Source of the DNA: an uncultured Bacilli bacterium
GTDB lineage: Bacteria > Bacillota_I > Bacilli_A > ML615J-28 > CAG-313
Length of the DNA stretch: 64,000 nucleotides
Reading direction: 5' to 3'
Assembly: GCA_934098295.1 (NCBI GenBank)
Contig: CAKONV010000003.1
Location: 1-64,000 of the forward strand
Positions 51,524 to 61,380 of the stretch are shown in pieces. Below the pieces are notes generated by a model. That model saw only the letters and a program-made list of their open reading frames with translations. It did not search any database and was not told the origin of the DNA. Each line of letters starts with the position of its first letter. The first letter of the stretch is position 1. Both the position numbers and the translations under genes were made by a program.

Positions 51524-52690
51524 ATGAAAAAGAGAAAATTAATTATCATTTTATTGATACTAGTAATGCTATTTCTAATTCCATCGTGTAAAGATACGAC
51601 AAAAGATAGTAGTCAAGATGCAATAAAAAATAGTGATGAAAATAATGATACCAAAAATAATGAAACAGCAGATATATCTTTTAAAGATGAATACTTTACT
51701 AAAGAATCAACTTCATTTAGTCTAGATATTGCTAAGTTTTGTGCTTTAGCTAATTTAAAATATCATAATAATGATAATAACTTTTTTACAAAATATTCAT
51801 TTGAAGTGGTAAAAAAACAAGACTATGATCAAAATAACATTAGTCATACTTGCAATTATCTACTATTAAAAAAGAAATTAAATGTTTTAACTGAAGAAAA
51901 GGAATTATACTTATTGATTCTTAATACATCAGTAAATAATGATTGGTATTCTAACTTTAATTTTGCTCCATCATTTACTAAAAATGAAAAATTGTCATTT
52001 TCGGAGAACTTTCTTTATGCTTCTGAAGATGTTTATTTAAATACAAAAAACTTGATTCCTCAAGATAGTCTTTTATTAATAACAGGATTTAGTAGAGGGG
52101 GAGCATGTGCTAACTTGCTAGGATTACTTTTTAGAGCTAGTCACAAAATTGCTAATACTTATGTTTATACCTTTGCTTCACCAAATACTATTAATAAAGA
52201 ATTATCTGCCTCTTTTGATGAAAACACTAATGTTTTTAATATTGTGAATAAAAGTGATGTAATTACTTATATACCTTTTAGTTCTCTTGGATTAAAGAGA
52301 CTTGGAACTGACATCTATGTAGATTTTGACAAAACGATTTCCTCAAAAATTTCATCAACTATTTCTAAAGTTTCTCTTTTCTTGCCAAGCATATATGAGT
52401 ACTATACAGGTAAACATTCGTTAATTAAAAGAGGTAAAAGTGATGATGGTGTAAGTTTTTATGATTGTATGTGTATTATTTCAACTTTGATAATTAATGA
52501 TGAAAAAAGTGAAAAATATTCTATAGATAAAACAATTTTTTTGGGAATAAGTAAAGAGAGCGATTTATATGTTTTAGTATCTTTATTTACATCGAATAAT
52601 CAATCAAATGTGCTTGATGATTTTCAAACAAACCATAATATTTTAACTTACCAAACGCTATTAGAAAAAACTGAATGGGAGGAAAAATAA
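51524..52690 (+). CDS. Lipase-like alpha/beta-hydrolase lipoprotein
   Basis: The 388-residue protein has lipobox LIPSC (about Cys22) and a charged, Asn/Asp-rich linker. The hydrolase domain has nucleophile elbow G-F-S190-R-G-G, followed by FASPNTINKELS and NKSDVITYIPFSSLG, which place the acid Asp. The GKHSLIKRG stretch may supply the His. The pattern is of the Lipase_3 / Mbeg1-like group. It is anchored outside the membrane. It shares a base with the ABC ATPase start (TAATG), so it is coupled to the ABC transporter. Confidence 0.75.
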   Translation: MKKRKLIIILLILVMLFLIPSCKDTTKDSSQDAIKNSDENNDTKNNETADISFKDEYFTKESTSFSLDIAKFCALANLKYHNNDNNFFTKYSFEVVKKQDYDQNNISHTCNYLLLKKKLNVLTEEKELYLLILNTSVNNDWYSNFNFAPSFTKNEKLSFSENFLYASEDVYLNTKNLIPQDSLLLITGFSRGGACANLLGLLFRASHKIANTYVYTFASPNTINKELSASFDENTNVFNIVNKSDVITYIPFSSLGLKRLGTDIYVDFDKTISSKISSTISKVSLFLPSIYEYYTGKHSLIKRGKSDDGVSFYDCMCIISTLIINDEKSEKYSIDKTIFLGISKESDLYVLVSLFTSNNQSNVLDDFQTNHNILTYQTLLEKTEWEEK

Positions 52691-53391
52691 TGTCTTATAT
52701 AGAATTTAATAATGTTAGTAAAATATATAATCAAGGTGATAATAAAATATATGCCTTAGACCATATGAATTTTAATATTTTAGAGGGCGAACTATGTGTA
52801 ATTGTTGGCCCTAGTGGCGCTGGTAAAACTACTCTTTTAAATATTCTTGGTGGTATGGACAAAGCTAGTGAAGGTAGTGTGATATTAGATGGTAAAGAAA
52901 TTACAAAGCTTTCTGGTAAAGAATTAACAGAGTATAGAAGAACTGATGTTGGTTTTGTTTTTCAATTTTATAATTTAATTCAAAATTTAACAGCTTTAGA
53001 AAATGTTGAACTAGCTAGTGAAATCAGTAAAAGCAAATTAAATAGCGAGGAAGTATTAAAAGAGGTAGGTTTGGAAAAAAGAATTAATAACTTTCCTGCT
53101 CAACTTTCTGGTGGAGAAATGCAAAGAGTTTCCATTGCCAGGGCTTTAGCGAAGGACCCTAAAATCATTTTATGTGATGAACCAACAGGGGCTTTGGATT
53201 ATAACACTGGTAAAAATATTTTGAAACTTTTACAAGATACTTGTAAAAATTCTAAAAAAACGGTCATTATTATTACTCATAATTCGGCAATAACAAAAAT
53301 TGCTGATCGCGTTATTAACGTAAAAAATGGAACGGCGACATCAATTACCACATCCGATCATCCTTTGTCAGCAACAGAATTGGAGTGGTAA
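52690..53391 (+). CDS. ABC transporter ATP-binding protein (MacB/LolD type)
   Basis: The 233-residue ATPase has Walker A GPSGAGKTT, Q-loop VFQFYNLIQNLTALENV, signature LSGGEMQR and Walker B IILCDEPTGALD, the layout of MacB/FtsE-like mechanotransmission ATPases. Start 52690 is set by GGGAGG upstream; a 15-bp longer frame begins in the lipase gene. It partners the FtsX-type permease that starts 1 bp after its stop. Confidence 0.93.
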   Translation: MSYIEFNNVSKIYNQGDNKIYALDHMNFNILEGELCVIVGPSGAGKTTLLNILGGMDKASEGSVILDGKEITKLSGKELTEYRRTDVGFVFQFYNLIQNLTALENVELASEISKSKLNSEEVLKEVGLEKRINNFPAQLSGGEMQRVSIARALAKDPKIILCDEPTGALDYNTGKNILKLLQDTCKNSKKTVIIITHNSAITKIADRVINVKNGTATSITTSDHPLSATELEW

Positions 53392-53392
53392 G

Positions 53393-56137
53393 ATGAATAA
53401 AACAAGAATTAAAAATATTTTTCGTTCAATTACTTCTTCCTTAAATCGTTTTTTATCAATACTATTTATTGTTGCTATAGGAACGGGTTTTATGGCAGGT
53501 CTTGCTGCAACAAGTCCTGATATGCTTGATACAGCTGACAAATACATGGATGAGTATAATTTATACGATTTAGACATTAAAGCTACATTAGGATTTGATG
53601 AAGATGATGTAGAAAAAATTAGTCAAAGCGAAGAAATTGAACAAGTTCAAGCTGTAAAATCCTTAGATTTTGTTCTTACTAATGATACTAAAAAAACTTT
53701 TACATCAAGGGTAATGGGGCTTTTAAATGATGAAAATAAAACCACTCTCAATAATTTTATTTTAAAAGAAGGTAGACTTCCATCGAACAATAATGAATGC
53801 TTGCTACAAGCTACTAGTGGAAAATATGTGGGAAATACTCCTAAGATAGGAAGTACCTTAAGCCTTTTTGAAGATGATGTAAATTACCTAGATATTAAAT
53901 CAAAAGTTAACACAACTACTTTAACGGTAGTAGGATATGTTGAAAGTCCTTTATCGATAAGTGTTGAAGCAGAATCTAGTAATGTGGGAACGGGTAGTGT
54001 TGAACTTAATGTTTATGTAAGAGAATCTTTTTATAATTTTACTTATTACACTGATTTATTTTTAAAAATAAAAGATGCTAGTAATATGCAGACATTTTCT
54101 ACTGCCTATAAGGAAAAAATTGATTCAACAAAAAATATTCTAAAAGATATTTCAATTGAACAAAAACAAAACAGAATCGATAAAATTCAAAAAGAATATG
54201 AAGAAAAAATTTTAGCATCGAAAGATTCACTAAAAGAAATATTTAATAAGACTAATGAAGTTAATATTTCTTTTGAAGAAAATCAAGCAAATATTTTAAA
54301 AAACAATATACAAATAATTAAAATCTTATTAGAAAGTGATGATGAAGATTTAATTAAATTAACTGATTATTTAAAAAAAGCTTCGTTTTCAAAAGTACCT
54401 ACATTAAGTACTAATGAAATTGATACGATTGCTTCTAACGCGTTAGAAGAAGTGAAAAAGACAATAAGTAATACTTGGTTAATTAGAACAAGATCAGATA
54501 TGACCGGATTTTCTAGTTACGAAAGTAATGTAGAAAAAATTTCTGCCTTGTCTAAAGTCTTTCCTATTTTCTTCTTTTTAGTAGCTCTATTAGTAGCTCT
54601 TACAACGATGACAAGACTTGTTGAAGAAAATAGAATGCAAATTGGAACGCTAAAGGCAATCGGATATAGTAACTACTCAATACTTTCAGAATACATTATA
54701 TACAGCCTTTTAGCTTCTGTTTTAGGCTCTATTTTAGGGCTAATTGTCGGTTTTAACTTATTTCCAAGGGCAATTGCTAAGGCATATTCAATGATGTATT
54801 ATTTACCAAAAACAATAACAACCTTTAGAATAAATATTGCTTTAGTTGTGGCTCCTATTACAATTGTAAGTATTATTATAGCAACCTTTATTTCTTGTTA
54901 TAAAAACTTTAAAGCTCTTCCTTCATCATTAATGGTTCCTCCTGTCCCTAATGGAGGAAAAAGAATATGGTTAGAAAAAATTAACTTTTTATGGAAACAT
55001 TTTTCTTTTAAACAAAAAATTTTATGGCGTAATTTATTTAGATATAAAAAGCGATTATTCATGACTATCATTGGCGTGGCTGGCTGTAGTGCATTATTGG
55101 TAACTGGTTTTGGAGTAAAAGATTCAGTAAATGATATTGTAGATAAACAATTCTATGATATAAATAAATACGATATTTTACTTCTTGCAGATAGCAAAGA
55201 TATTTTATCAACAGATAAACAAACATCTGCGATTATGAATGATAAGAGTATCATAAAGGATTATAACTATTTAACAATGGAAGAAGGAAAAGTTATAAAA
55301 GAAAAAAATAGTCAAGTTAATATTTTTGTTTTAGATGATTATTTAGCCATTGATAAATATATAAATTTAAAAGAGAGAATAACCTCTAAAAAACTCAACT
55401 TGGAAGATGATGGCGTAATTTTAACAGAAAAACTTTGTGAAGAACTTGGTGTAAAAGTCGGTGATTACATTGAAATTGAAAATAGTCAAGGAATAAACGG
55501 CAAAGTTAAAGTCACTGCGATTACAGAAAACTATGTTAAATCGTATGCTTATATGTCTACGGATACTTATTATCAAACTTTTAACACCCAGGTAGAATTT
55601 AAAATGTTAATAGCTAATCTTATAAATAAAGATGATTTAACAGATGTTGTCAGTAAAATTCTTGAAAGTAAACATATAATTTATACAAGAACCAATGCAT
55701 CGATAAAGGATAACTTTTCAAAATCAATTAAAAGCATAAACGGTGTCATCTTAGTCCTAATACTAGCAGCTGGGTTATTATGCGTAGTAGTGGAATATAA
55801 CTTAACAAATGTTAATATTTGTGAAAGAAAAAAGGAACTAGCTACGATGCGAGTTTTAGGATTCCATAAAACAGAAGTAGAAACATATATCTTTAAAGAA
55901 ACTGATTTGTTAAGTTTTTTTGGTAGTTTGGTTGGTTTAATATTAGGTTTTTATCTTCATAAATTTGTTGTAAAAACGGTAGAGGTAAACCAAATAATGT
56001 TTGGTAGAAAAATTCATTTTACAAGTTACTTGATAGCTATTGTAATTGTAATTGTCTTTACAATTCTTGTAAATCAAGTAATGCGAAAAAATATTCGTAA
56101 AATTGATATGGTTGACGCAATGAAAGCAAGTGAATAA
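53393..56137 (+). CDS. FtsX-like ABC permease
   Basis: The 914-residue protein starts at 53393 after GGAGTGG; a longer frame runs through the ATPase gene. It has an N-terminal transmembrane helix and an extracellular domain (about 35-380) with a helical, coiled-coil-like stretch (IDKIQKEYEEKILASKDSLKEI). The first FtsX core has three helices (FPIFFFLVALLVALTTMTRLVEENRMQIGTLKAIGYS). A second extracellular domain and a second FtsX core (ILAAGLLCVVVEYNLTNVNICERKKELATMRVLGF) follow. It probably couples ATP hydrolysis to envelope movement or lipid/peptide handling with the adjacent lipase-like lipoprotein. Confidence 0.9.
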   Translation: MNKTRIKNIFRSITSSLNRFLSILFIVAIGTGFMAGLAATSPDMLDTADKYMDEYNLYDLDIKATLGFDEDDVEKISQSEEIEQVQAVKSLDFVLTNDTKKTFTSRVMGLLNDENKTTLNNFILKEGRLPSNNNECLLQATSGKYVGNTPKIGSTLSLFEDDVNYLDIKSKVNTTTLTVVGYVESPLSISVEAESSNVGTGSVELNVYVRESFYNFTYYTDLFLKIKDASNMQTFSTAYKEKIDSTKNILKDISIEQKQNRIDKIQKEYEEKILASKDSLKEIFNKTNEVNISFEENQANILKNNIQIIKILLESDDEDLIKLTDYLKKASFSKVPTLSTNEIDTIASNALEEVKKTISNTWLIRTRSDMTGFSSYESNVEKISALSKVFPIFFFLVALLVALTTMTRLVEENRMQIGTLKAIGYSNYSILSEYIIYSLLASVLGSILGLIVGFNLFPRAIAKAYSMMYYLPKTITTFRINIALVVAPITIVSIIIATFISCYKNFKALPSSLMVPPVPNGGKRIWLEKINFLWKHFSFKQKILWRNLFRYKKRLFMTIIGVAGCSALLVTGFGVKDSVNDIVDKQFYDINKYDILLLADSKDILSTDKQTSAIMNDKSIIKDYNYLTMEEGKVIKEKNSQVNIFVLDDYLAIDKYINLKERITSKKLNLEDDGVILTEKLCEELGVKVGDYIEIENSQGINGKVKVTAITENYVKSYAYMSTDTYYQTFNTQVEFKMLIANLINKDDLTDVVSKILESKHIIYTRTNASIKDNFSKSIKSINGVILVLILAAGLLCVVVEYNLTNVNICERKKELATMRVLGFHKTEVETYIFKETDLLSFFGSLVGLILGFYLHKFVVKTVEVNQIMFGRKIHFTSYLIAIVIVIVFTILVNQVMRKNIRKIDMVDAMKASE

Positions 56138-56212
56138 ACCAATTTGTGGAAAATTGTTAAGATTTTTGTTATAATAAATTTAGGGAAATGATTAATTATT
56201 TAGGTGAGTGAA

Positions 56213-57010
56213 ATGTCTAATGATTTGATTGTTAAAGATGAACGATTTAAGAAACTAGATTATGCGTATCATTTTACAACTTTTAAGAGCTTAAAAATGA
56301 TTTTTAAAAGCAATTATCTATGGATGACAAATATCTTTGATGCTAAACTAAATGATCAAAAAGAAAAACTATATGTTAGTGATTTTTTAAGGAACAAGAT
56401 ATTTATTTTTTGCTTTTCTGGACATATTAATAAAAGCTTGTATGTTCATCCTGATTATGGAAAAGGAAAAGATATTGGTGTAGCTCTTTCTATAGATATT
56501 AATAAAATAAAAGAATTTTCGGTTAAAACAGAAAATGATTATCAGTTTTCGTATATTGATAAAACTGATTATAATCATCAATCCTATAATTCTGTTGATG
56601 ACTATGCTTTAAGACATTTGTATTTTCATAAAGTTCTATATAAATATGATCCACTATCAGATGTTTATTTTGATAAATATTTATATGAAATGTTTAAGAA
56701 AAAAATAGATATAAAAGAAGAAGACTTGATAAAAGAATGTACACTAATCAGTCACTATAGTTACGTAAAAGAGGACAAATGGAGCTATGAAGATGAATAT
56801 CGAATTGTAGCAGAAATTAGGCCCAAAGGAAGCGAAGCCAAAATGAAGGAAGAGGATATTACAATTCCTGATCACTTAATTGATAAACTTTGTTTAGATA
56901 TTAGTAACTGGTATTCATACATGAAAGTTTACATTTGTAATGAATTTAAATATAAAGATGAATTAAAAGCTATTTGCGATGAAAAAAATGTAACCGTAGA
57001 AATAGTTTGA
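56213..57010 (+). CDS. DUF2971 family protein
   Basis: The 265-residue cytoplasmic protein has the DUF2971 pattern: AYHFTTFKSLKMIFKSNYLWMTNIFDAKLNDQKE at the start, IFCFSGHINKSLYVHPDYGKGKDIGVALSI in the middle, and KEDKWSYEDEYRIVAEIRPKG later. The family is often found near defence or mobile genes, but its function is not established. ATG 56213 is preferred; GTG 56204 lies in the AGGTGAG RBS. The sugar importer permease begins 9 bp after it. Confidence 0.82.
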   Translation: MSNDLIVKDERFKKLDYAYHFTTFKSLKMIFKSNYLWMTNIFDAKLNDQKEKLYVSDFLRNKIFIFCFSGHINKSLYVHPDYGKGKDIGVALSIDINKIKEFSVKTENDYQFSYIDKTDYNHQSYNSVDDYALRHLYFHKVLYKYDPLSDVYFDKYLYEMFKKKIDIKEEDLIKECTLISHYSYVKEDKWSYEDEYRIVAEIRPKGSEAKMKEEDITIPDHLIDKLCLDISNWYSYMKVYICNEFKYKDELKAICDEKNVTVEIV

Positions 57011-57019
57011 GGAGGCAAA

Positions 57020-57910
57020 ATGATTGGAAAGAAAAACAATATGAAAGCTTGGCTATATTTATTGCCAGCTCTTATTTTCATTGGTGTTTTTATGGTATAT
57101 CCTTTGATTGATGTTTTCATATATTCTTTTGAAGAAAAATTTGAATTTGTTTCACAAAGTTATACAGGCATCGGTTTTTATAACTATAAATTTGTATTAA
57201 GAGATCCATATTTTTTACAAGCAGTCGCTAATACTTTTTTAGTAGTAATAATTACGGTTCCTTTGTCAACTCTTATCGCGCTTCTAATCGCCGTAGGTGT
57301 TAATTCAATTAAAGCTTTTCAAAAAGTTTTTCAAACAATTTTCTTTTTACCGTATGTAACTAATGTTATTGCGGTAGGACTTGTTTTTATGATTATATTT
57401 GATGTTACGCCTTATACGGATGGAATTTTCAATATGTTCTTAAAAATATTTAAAATTGGCCCTATTGATTTTATTGATGGACCATATGCAGCTAAAATGT
57501 TTGTATTATGCTTTTATATAATTTGGTCGGTAATGCCTTTTAAAATTTTAGTTTTAATTGGTGCATTACAATCAGTAAAAAAAGATTATTATGACGCTGC
57601 AAGAATTGACCAAGCTAGCAAATTTACTATTTTTAGAAGAATTACCGTTCCACAAATTGCCCCTTATATATCATATTTAGTAATCACTGGTTTTATTGGT
57701 GCTTTTAAAGAATATAATGATGCGGTAGCTTTGTTTGGAACTGACTTAGATAGCAAAGGAATGAATACAATTGTTGGCTATGTTTATAGTATGCTGTATA
57801 ATGAAACAGGCGGATATCCATCATATGCCTCAGCTGCTGCTATTATTTTGTTCTTGATTGTACTTACAATTACTTGTATCAATTTAATGGTGAATAGAAA
57901 GCATGCTTGA
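57020..57910 (+). CDS. Sugar ABC importer permease (MalF/UgpA type)
   Basis: The 296-residue protein has six transmembrane helices and the binding-protein-dependent transport loop YYDAARIDQASKFTIFRRITVPQIAPYI (EAA motif). It starts with the typical AWLYLLPALIFIGVFMVYPLIDVFIYSF. It forms the membrane channel with the MalG-type protein encoded next. The RBS is GAGGAGG. No ATPase gene is in the operon. Confidence 0.93.
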   Translation: MIGKKNNMKAWLYLLPALIFIGVFMVYPLIDVFIYSFEEKFEFVSQSYTGIGFYNYKFVLRDPYFLQAVANTFLVVIITVPLSTLIALLIAVGVNSIKAFQKVFQTIFFLPYVTNVIAVGLVFMIIFDVTPYTDGIFNMFLKIFKIGPIDFIDGPYAAKMFVLCFYIIWSVMPFKILVLIGALQSVKKDYYDAARIDQASKFTIFRRITVPQIAPYISYLVITGFIGAFKEYNDAVALFGTDLDSKGMNTIVGYVYSMLYNETGGYPSYASAAAIILFLIVLTITCINLMVNRKHA

Positions 57911-57930
57911 GGTGAAAAGGAGATGAAAAT

Positions 57931-58800
57931 ATGGAAAACGATTATAAAAAAACGATAAAATCGAGTAAAACTACCAACACTATTTTTCATGTTGTTGTTT
58001 ATGTTTTACTATCTATATGGGCTTTGATTGTTTTATTTCCTTTTTATTGGATGATATTAACAGCTTTCAAAAGTTTTGCTTCTTATAGTTCAGAGACTAT
58101 ACCAAGGTTTTTTGTTCTTAATCCTACTCTAGAAAATTTTAAAATGGCTTTTATGGAAGTTGATTTAGCAAGATATATGTTTAATACTTTAATATTTTCT
58201 TTAGGTACAACTTTCTTAATGCTTATCGTTGTAATTTTAGCAGCTTTTGCTTTCGCTAGATTAGAATTTAAAGGCAAGAAAATTTTATTTACATTCTTTT
58301 TATCTTTAATGATTATTCCTAATGAGTTAGTTATAATTACTAATTATGTAACAGTTGTTAATCTTGATTGGCGTAACACCTTTATGGGCTTGATTTTCCC
58401 TTCTGTGATGTCAATTTTCTATATATATTTATTGAGACAAACTTTTATGCAAGTTCCTGATGAAATTTATTATGCTGCAAAAGTTGATGGAACTAGCGAT
58501 TTTAAATATTTATGTAAAGTTTTGGTTCCTCTTGCTAAACCAACGATTATATCAATTACTGTTTTGAAACTTATTGAATGTTGGAATTCTTATGTTTGGC
58601 CTAGATTAATTACGACTAAAAAAGAATATTTCCTAGTTTCAAATGCTATTGAATACATTAAAAGCAATGGTTTTGGAAGAGAAAATATTCCAGCGATGAT
58701 GGCTGCTGTTACAATTGTTTCTATTCCTCTAATTATTGTTTTCTTAGTTTTTAGAAAACAAATAATGAGTGGTGTAGCTAAAAGTGGTTTGAAGGGATGA
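57931..58800 (+). CDS. Sugar ABC importer permease (MalG/UgpE type)
   Basis: The 289-residue protein has six helices and the EAA loop IYYAAKVDGTSDFKYLCKVLVPLAKPTI. The N-terminal LLSIWALIVLFPFYWMILTAFKS is characteristic of the CUT1 MalG subgroup. It is 20 bp downstream of the first permease, and its stop overlaps the start of the solute-binding protein gene. Confidence 0.93.
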   Translation: MENDYKKTIKSSKTTNTIFHVVVYVLLSIWALIVLFPFYWMILTAFKSFASYSSETIPRFFVLNPTLENFKMAFMEVDLARYMFNTLIFSLGTTFLMLIVVILAAFAFARLEFKGKKILFTFFLSLMIIPNELVIITNYVTVVNLDWRNTFMGLIFPSVMSIFYIYLLRQTFMQVPDEIYYAAKVDGTSDFKYLCKVLVPLAKPTIISITVLKLIECWNSYVWPRLITTKKEYFLVSNAIEYIKSNGFGRENIPAMMAAVTIVSIPLIIVFLVFRKQIMSGVAKSGLKG

Positions 58801-60383
58801 TGTTAAAAATGAAGAAAGTAATATCCTTAATATTAATGATTTTTCTTCTTTGCTTTGTATCCTCATGCCATGGGAAAAAAGTTGCAAAGTTAGAAGAATT
58901 TGTAATGCCTGAAACTTTTGATACATCAAAAACTTATCATATATCTTTTTGGGCAAAAAACGATAGTAATAAGCTTCAACAACAAATATATAATCAAGCT
59001 GTAGAAAAATTTGAAAAGTTGTATCCTAATATTAAAGTTGAAATTGTTCAATACAGCGATTATGGAAAAATCTATAGCGATGTAATAACTAATATATCTA
59101 CAAGAACTACTCCTAATATTTGTATAACTTATCCTGATTATGTGGCAACATATTTAGAGGGTGAAAATATTGTGGTTCCTTTAGATGACCTTATGAATAG
59201 TGATAAATATGGATTTTCTGGTACGGAAGTAAAATATGAAAATGTAGGTCAAGATAATGTTATTCAAAAATTCTTAGGTGAATGTAAAATTAATGATAAA
59301 TATTATGCTGTTCCTTTTATGAGATCATCAGAGGCAACGTACATTAATAAGGATTATGTTGAAAGATTAGGATTTGAAATTCCAGAAATTCTAACTTGGG
59401 ATTTTGTTTGGGATGTTTGTAAAAAAGCCATTGAGGAAAAGAAAGAAAAACAAGTTTTGTATCCTCTAATTTATAAATCCACTGATAATATGTTTATTCA
59501 AATGGCATATCAAAAAAATATGCCATATGTATCAAACACTGGCGAAGTTCTCTTATTTAATAATCAAACTGATGAACTACTAAAAGAATTATTTACGTAT
59601 GCCAAAGATGGTTACTTTGAAACTTTCAAAAGAATTTCTTACCCAGGTAATAAATTTAATAAAGGGGAATGCATTTTTGCTATAGACTCAACAGCTGGTT
59701 CAACATGGATAGGTGCTAACGCTCCCCTTCAAGATCATGCCCCTGGTGAAAAAATTGAATTTGAAACTGTTGTTAAACCTGTTCCTCAATATGATACTTC
59801 TAATCCTTTGATGATTTCTCAAGGACCATCAATTTGTATCTTTAATAAAAAAGATTCTCAAGAAGTTCTTGCTTCATGGCTTTTTGCCCAATATCTTTTG
59901 AATGAAGAAACACAAATGGCTTATTCTAAAACCGAAGGATACATACCGGTAATTAAATCGGCACTTAATAATAGTGAATACCAAAAATATTTGAAAAGTG
60001 GCATTGACAATGATACTGATTTATATTATGTAAAAATTGAAGCAACAAAACTTGTACTTAACAATATTGATAATACCTTTGTTACACCGGTCTTTAATGG
60101 ATCATCATTAGTAAGAAAAGCAAGTGGCGATTTAATTGAAGAAATATTTAACAAGCGTAATAAAGGTGCTTTAACAGAAGAAGATTTAAAAGGAATATAT
60201 AATAAACTTACTTCGCTATATAAATTGAATAATATAAGAAATGGTGCAAATGAGAATACAGAAGAAGATTTAGGAAAATTGCCAACAACATCAAAAATAC
60301 TTTTAGGAAGTCTTATTGCTGTTTGGATTGGCCTTTTAACGATTATTATTGTTAACGTTTGTAAAAAGAAAAAAGAAAAATAG
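58797..60383 (+). CDS. Extracellular sugar-binding lipoprotein with C-terminal membrane helix
   Basis: The 528-residue family-1 solute-binding protein has lipobox VSSC and SBP features (FWAKNDSNKLQQQIYNQAVEKFEKLYPNIKVEIVQYSDYGKIYSDVI ... FAIDSTAGSTWIG ... GPSICIFNKKDSQEVLASWLFAQYLL). After about residue 490 it has an unusual hydrophobic helix (SKILLGSLIAVWIGLLTIIIVNV) and KKKKEK. It would thus be held at both ends, by lipid and by helix. The start may be ATG 58797, 58800 or 58809. It delivers sugar to the two permeases upstream. Confidence 0.9.
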   Translation: MMLKMKKVISLILMIFLLCFVSSCHGKKVAKLEEFVMPETFDTSKTYHISFWAKNDSNKLQQQIYNQAVEKFEKLYPNIKVEIVQYSDYGKIYSDVITNISTRTTPNICITYPDYVATYLEGENIVVPLDDLMNSDKYGFSGTEVKYENVGQDNVIQKFLGECKINDKYYAVPFMRSSEATYINKDYVERLGFEIPEILTWDFVWDVCKKAIEEKKEKQVLYPLIYKSTDNMFIQMAYQKNMPYVSNTGEVLLFNNQTDELLKELFTYAKDGYFETFKRISYPGNKFNKGECIFAIDSTAGSTWIGANAPLQDHAPGEKIEFETVVKPVPQYDTSNPLMISQGPSICIFNKKDSQEVLASWLFAQYLLNEETQMAYSKTEGYIPVIKSALNNSEYQKYLKSGIDNDTDLYYVKIEATKLVLNNIDNTFVTPVFNGSSLVRKASGDLIEEIFNKRNKGALTEEDLKGIYNKLTSLYKLNNIRNGANENTEEDLGKLPTTSKILLGSLIAVWIGLLTIIIVNVCKKKKEK

Positions 60384-60453
60384 TTGCTTTTATTTTTTAA
60401 ATGTGAGATAATATAGTTGCAAAAAAAATTTAAAGAAAGAATGGAATTAAAAA

Positions 60454-61173
60454 ATGAAAAGATTACTAACATTTTTATTTGTTTTCATGAGTGCAATAGT
60501 TCTTGCATCATGTGTTGAAGACGAGGATATTCATAAGAAATCAGAAGGTGTTCTTACATATGAAGAATATGTTAATGCTCCACTTGATAGTGAAGTAGTA
60601 ATAGAAACATTTATTCAAGCTAAACAATCTTGGTGGGAAGATAAAGGCACTTTCTACACAATGGATAAAGACGGTGGTTATTTCTTATATAACATGGCTT
60701 GCAGCAAAGAAGATTATAATAAACTTACCGTAGGTACAAAAATTAAAGTAACTGGTAAAAAGACTGCTTGGGCAGGTGAAGTCGAAATTATTGACGCAAC
60801 ATGGGAAATTGAAAAAGGCAGATATGTTGCTGATGCTATTGATCTAACAGATAAACTTGGAAGTGATTTAATAGCATATCAAAATAGACTTGCTACTTTT
60901 AAAGGCTTAACAGTTGTTGCAGCTGATGAAGAAGGCAATGCCTTCATGTACAATTGGAATGGTACAGGTAAACAAGGTGATGATATTTACTACAAGGTAA
61001 GCTACAATGGTAATGTTTATACTTTCGTAGTTGAATCATATTTATGTGATAAAAACACTGCTACTTATAAAGCTGTTGAAGGATTAAAAGTTGGCGATGT
61101 AATTGATGTTGAATGTTTCACATATTGGTATGAAGGCATCCAACCACATACTGTAAAAGTTACAGTTCGTTAA
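60454..61173 (+). CDS. Small lipoprotein with OB-like repeats, unknown function
   Basis: The 239-residue protein has lipobox LASC and two related beta-rich modules: DSEVVIETFIQAKQSWWEDKGTFYTMDKDGGYFLYNMACSKEDYNKLTVGTKIKVTGKKT and RLATFKGLTVVAADEEGNAFMYNWNG ... VGDVIDVECFTYW. This recalls OB-fold nucleic-acid- or sugar-binding modules found in some surface proteins; that is tentative. It has its own promoter after the binding-protein stop (TTGCTT 60384 and GATAAT 60407) and a terminator at 61188. Confidence 0.65.
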   Translation: MKRLLTFLFVFMSAIVLASCVEDEDIHKKSEGVLTYEEYVNAPLDSEVVIETFIQAKQSWWEDKGTFYTMDKDGGYFLYNMACSKEDYNKLTVGTKIKVTGKKTAWAGEVEIIDATWEIEKGRYVADAIDLTDKLGSDLIAYQNRLATFKGLTVVAADEEGNAFMYNWNGTGKQGDDIYYKVSYNGNVYTFVVESYLCDKNTATYKAVEGLKVGDVIDVECFTYWYEGIQPHTVKVTVR

Positions 61174-61187
61174 TTGAATATTTTATG

Positions 61188-61228
61188 AAGAGTTAGTTTC
61201 TTGAAAACAAAGAGACTAACTCTTTTAA
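61188..61228 (+). terminator. Intrinsic terminator before the heat-shock operon
   Basis: AAGAGTTAGTTTCT (61188-61201) pairs with AGAGACTAACTCTT (61211-61224) with one G-T pair, then T-rich sequence. Confidence 0.9.
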
Positions 61229-61258
61229 TTTAACAAAAAATAAAAAAAATTAAAAAAA

Positions 61259-61285
61259 TTAGCACTTACCTCTTGACAGTGCTAA
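61259..61285. promoter_or_regulatory. CIRCE operator 1 (HrcA site)
   Basis: TTAGCACTT, nine bases, CAGTGCTAA: eight of nine positions in each arm match the TTAGCACTC-N9-GAGTGCTAA consensus. It overlaps the -35 TTGACA. Confidence 0.93.
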
Positions 61286-61301
61286 TACTTTGTGATATAA
61301 T
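61273..61301 (+). promoter_or_regulatory. Sigma-A promoter of the hsp20/groESL operon
   Basis: TTGACA at 61273-61278 and TATAAT at 61296-61301, exactly 17 bp apart, embedded between two CIRCE sites. Confidence 0.93.
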
Positions 61302-61305
61302 ATTG

Positions 61306-61332
61306 TTGGCGCTTAGGCATAGAGAGTGCTAA
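61306..61332. promoter_or_regulatory. CIRCE operator 2 (degenerate left arm)
   Basis: TTGGCGCTT, nine bases, GAGTGCTAA: the right arm is perfect and the left arm has three changes. It lies just downstream of the transcription start. Confidence 0.85.
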
Positions 61333-61380
61333 ATCAGTAAATAATATATTTAAAGAAAATTTCAAGGAGGATTTTATTAT

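Noticed and set aside
56213..57010. Defence island around the DUF2971 gene
   Set aside because: DUF2971 genes can occur near defence systems, but here the neighbours are an ABC permease and a sugar importer; no nuclease, methylase or TIR-type genes are visible.
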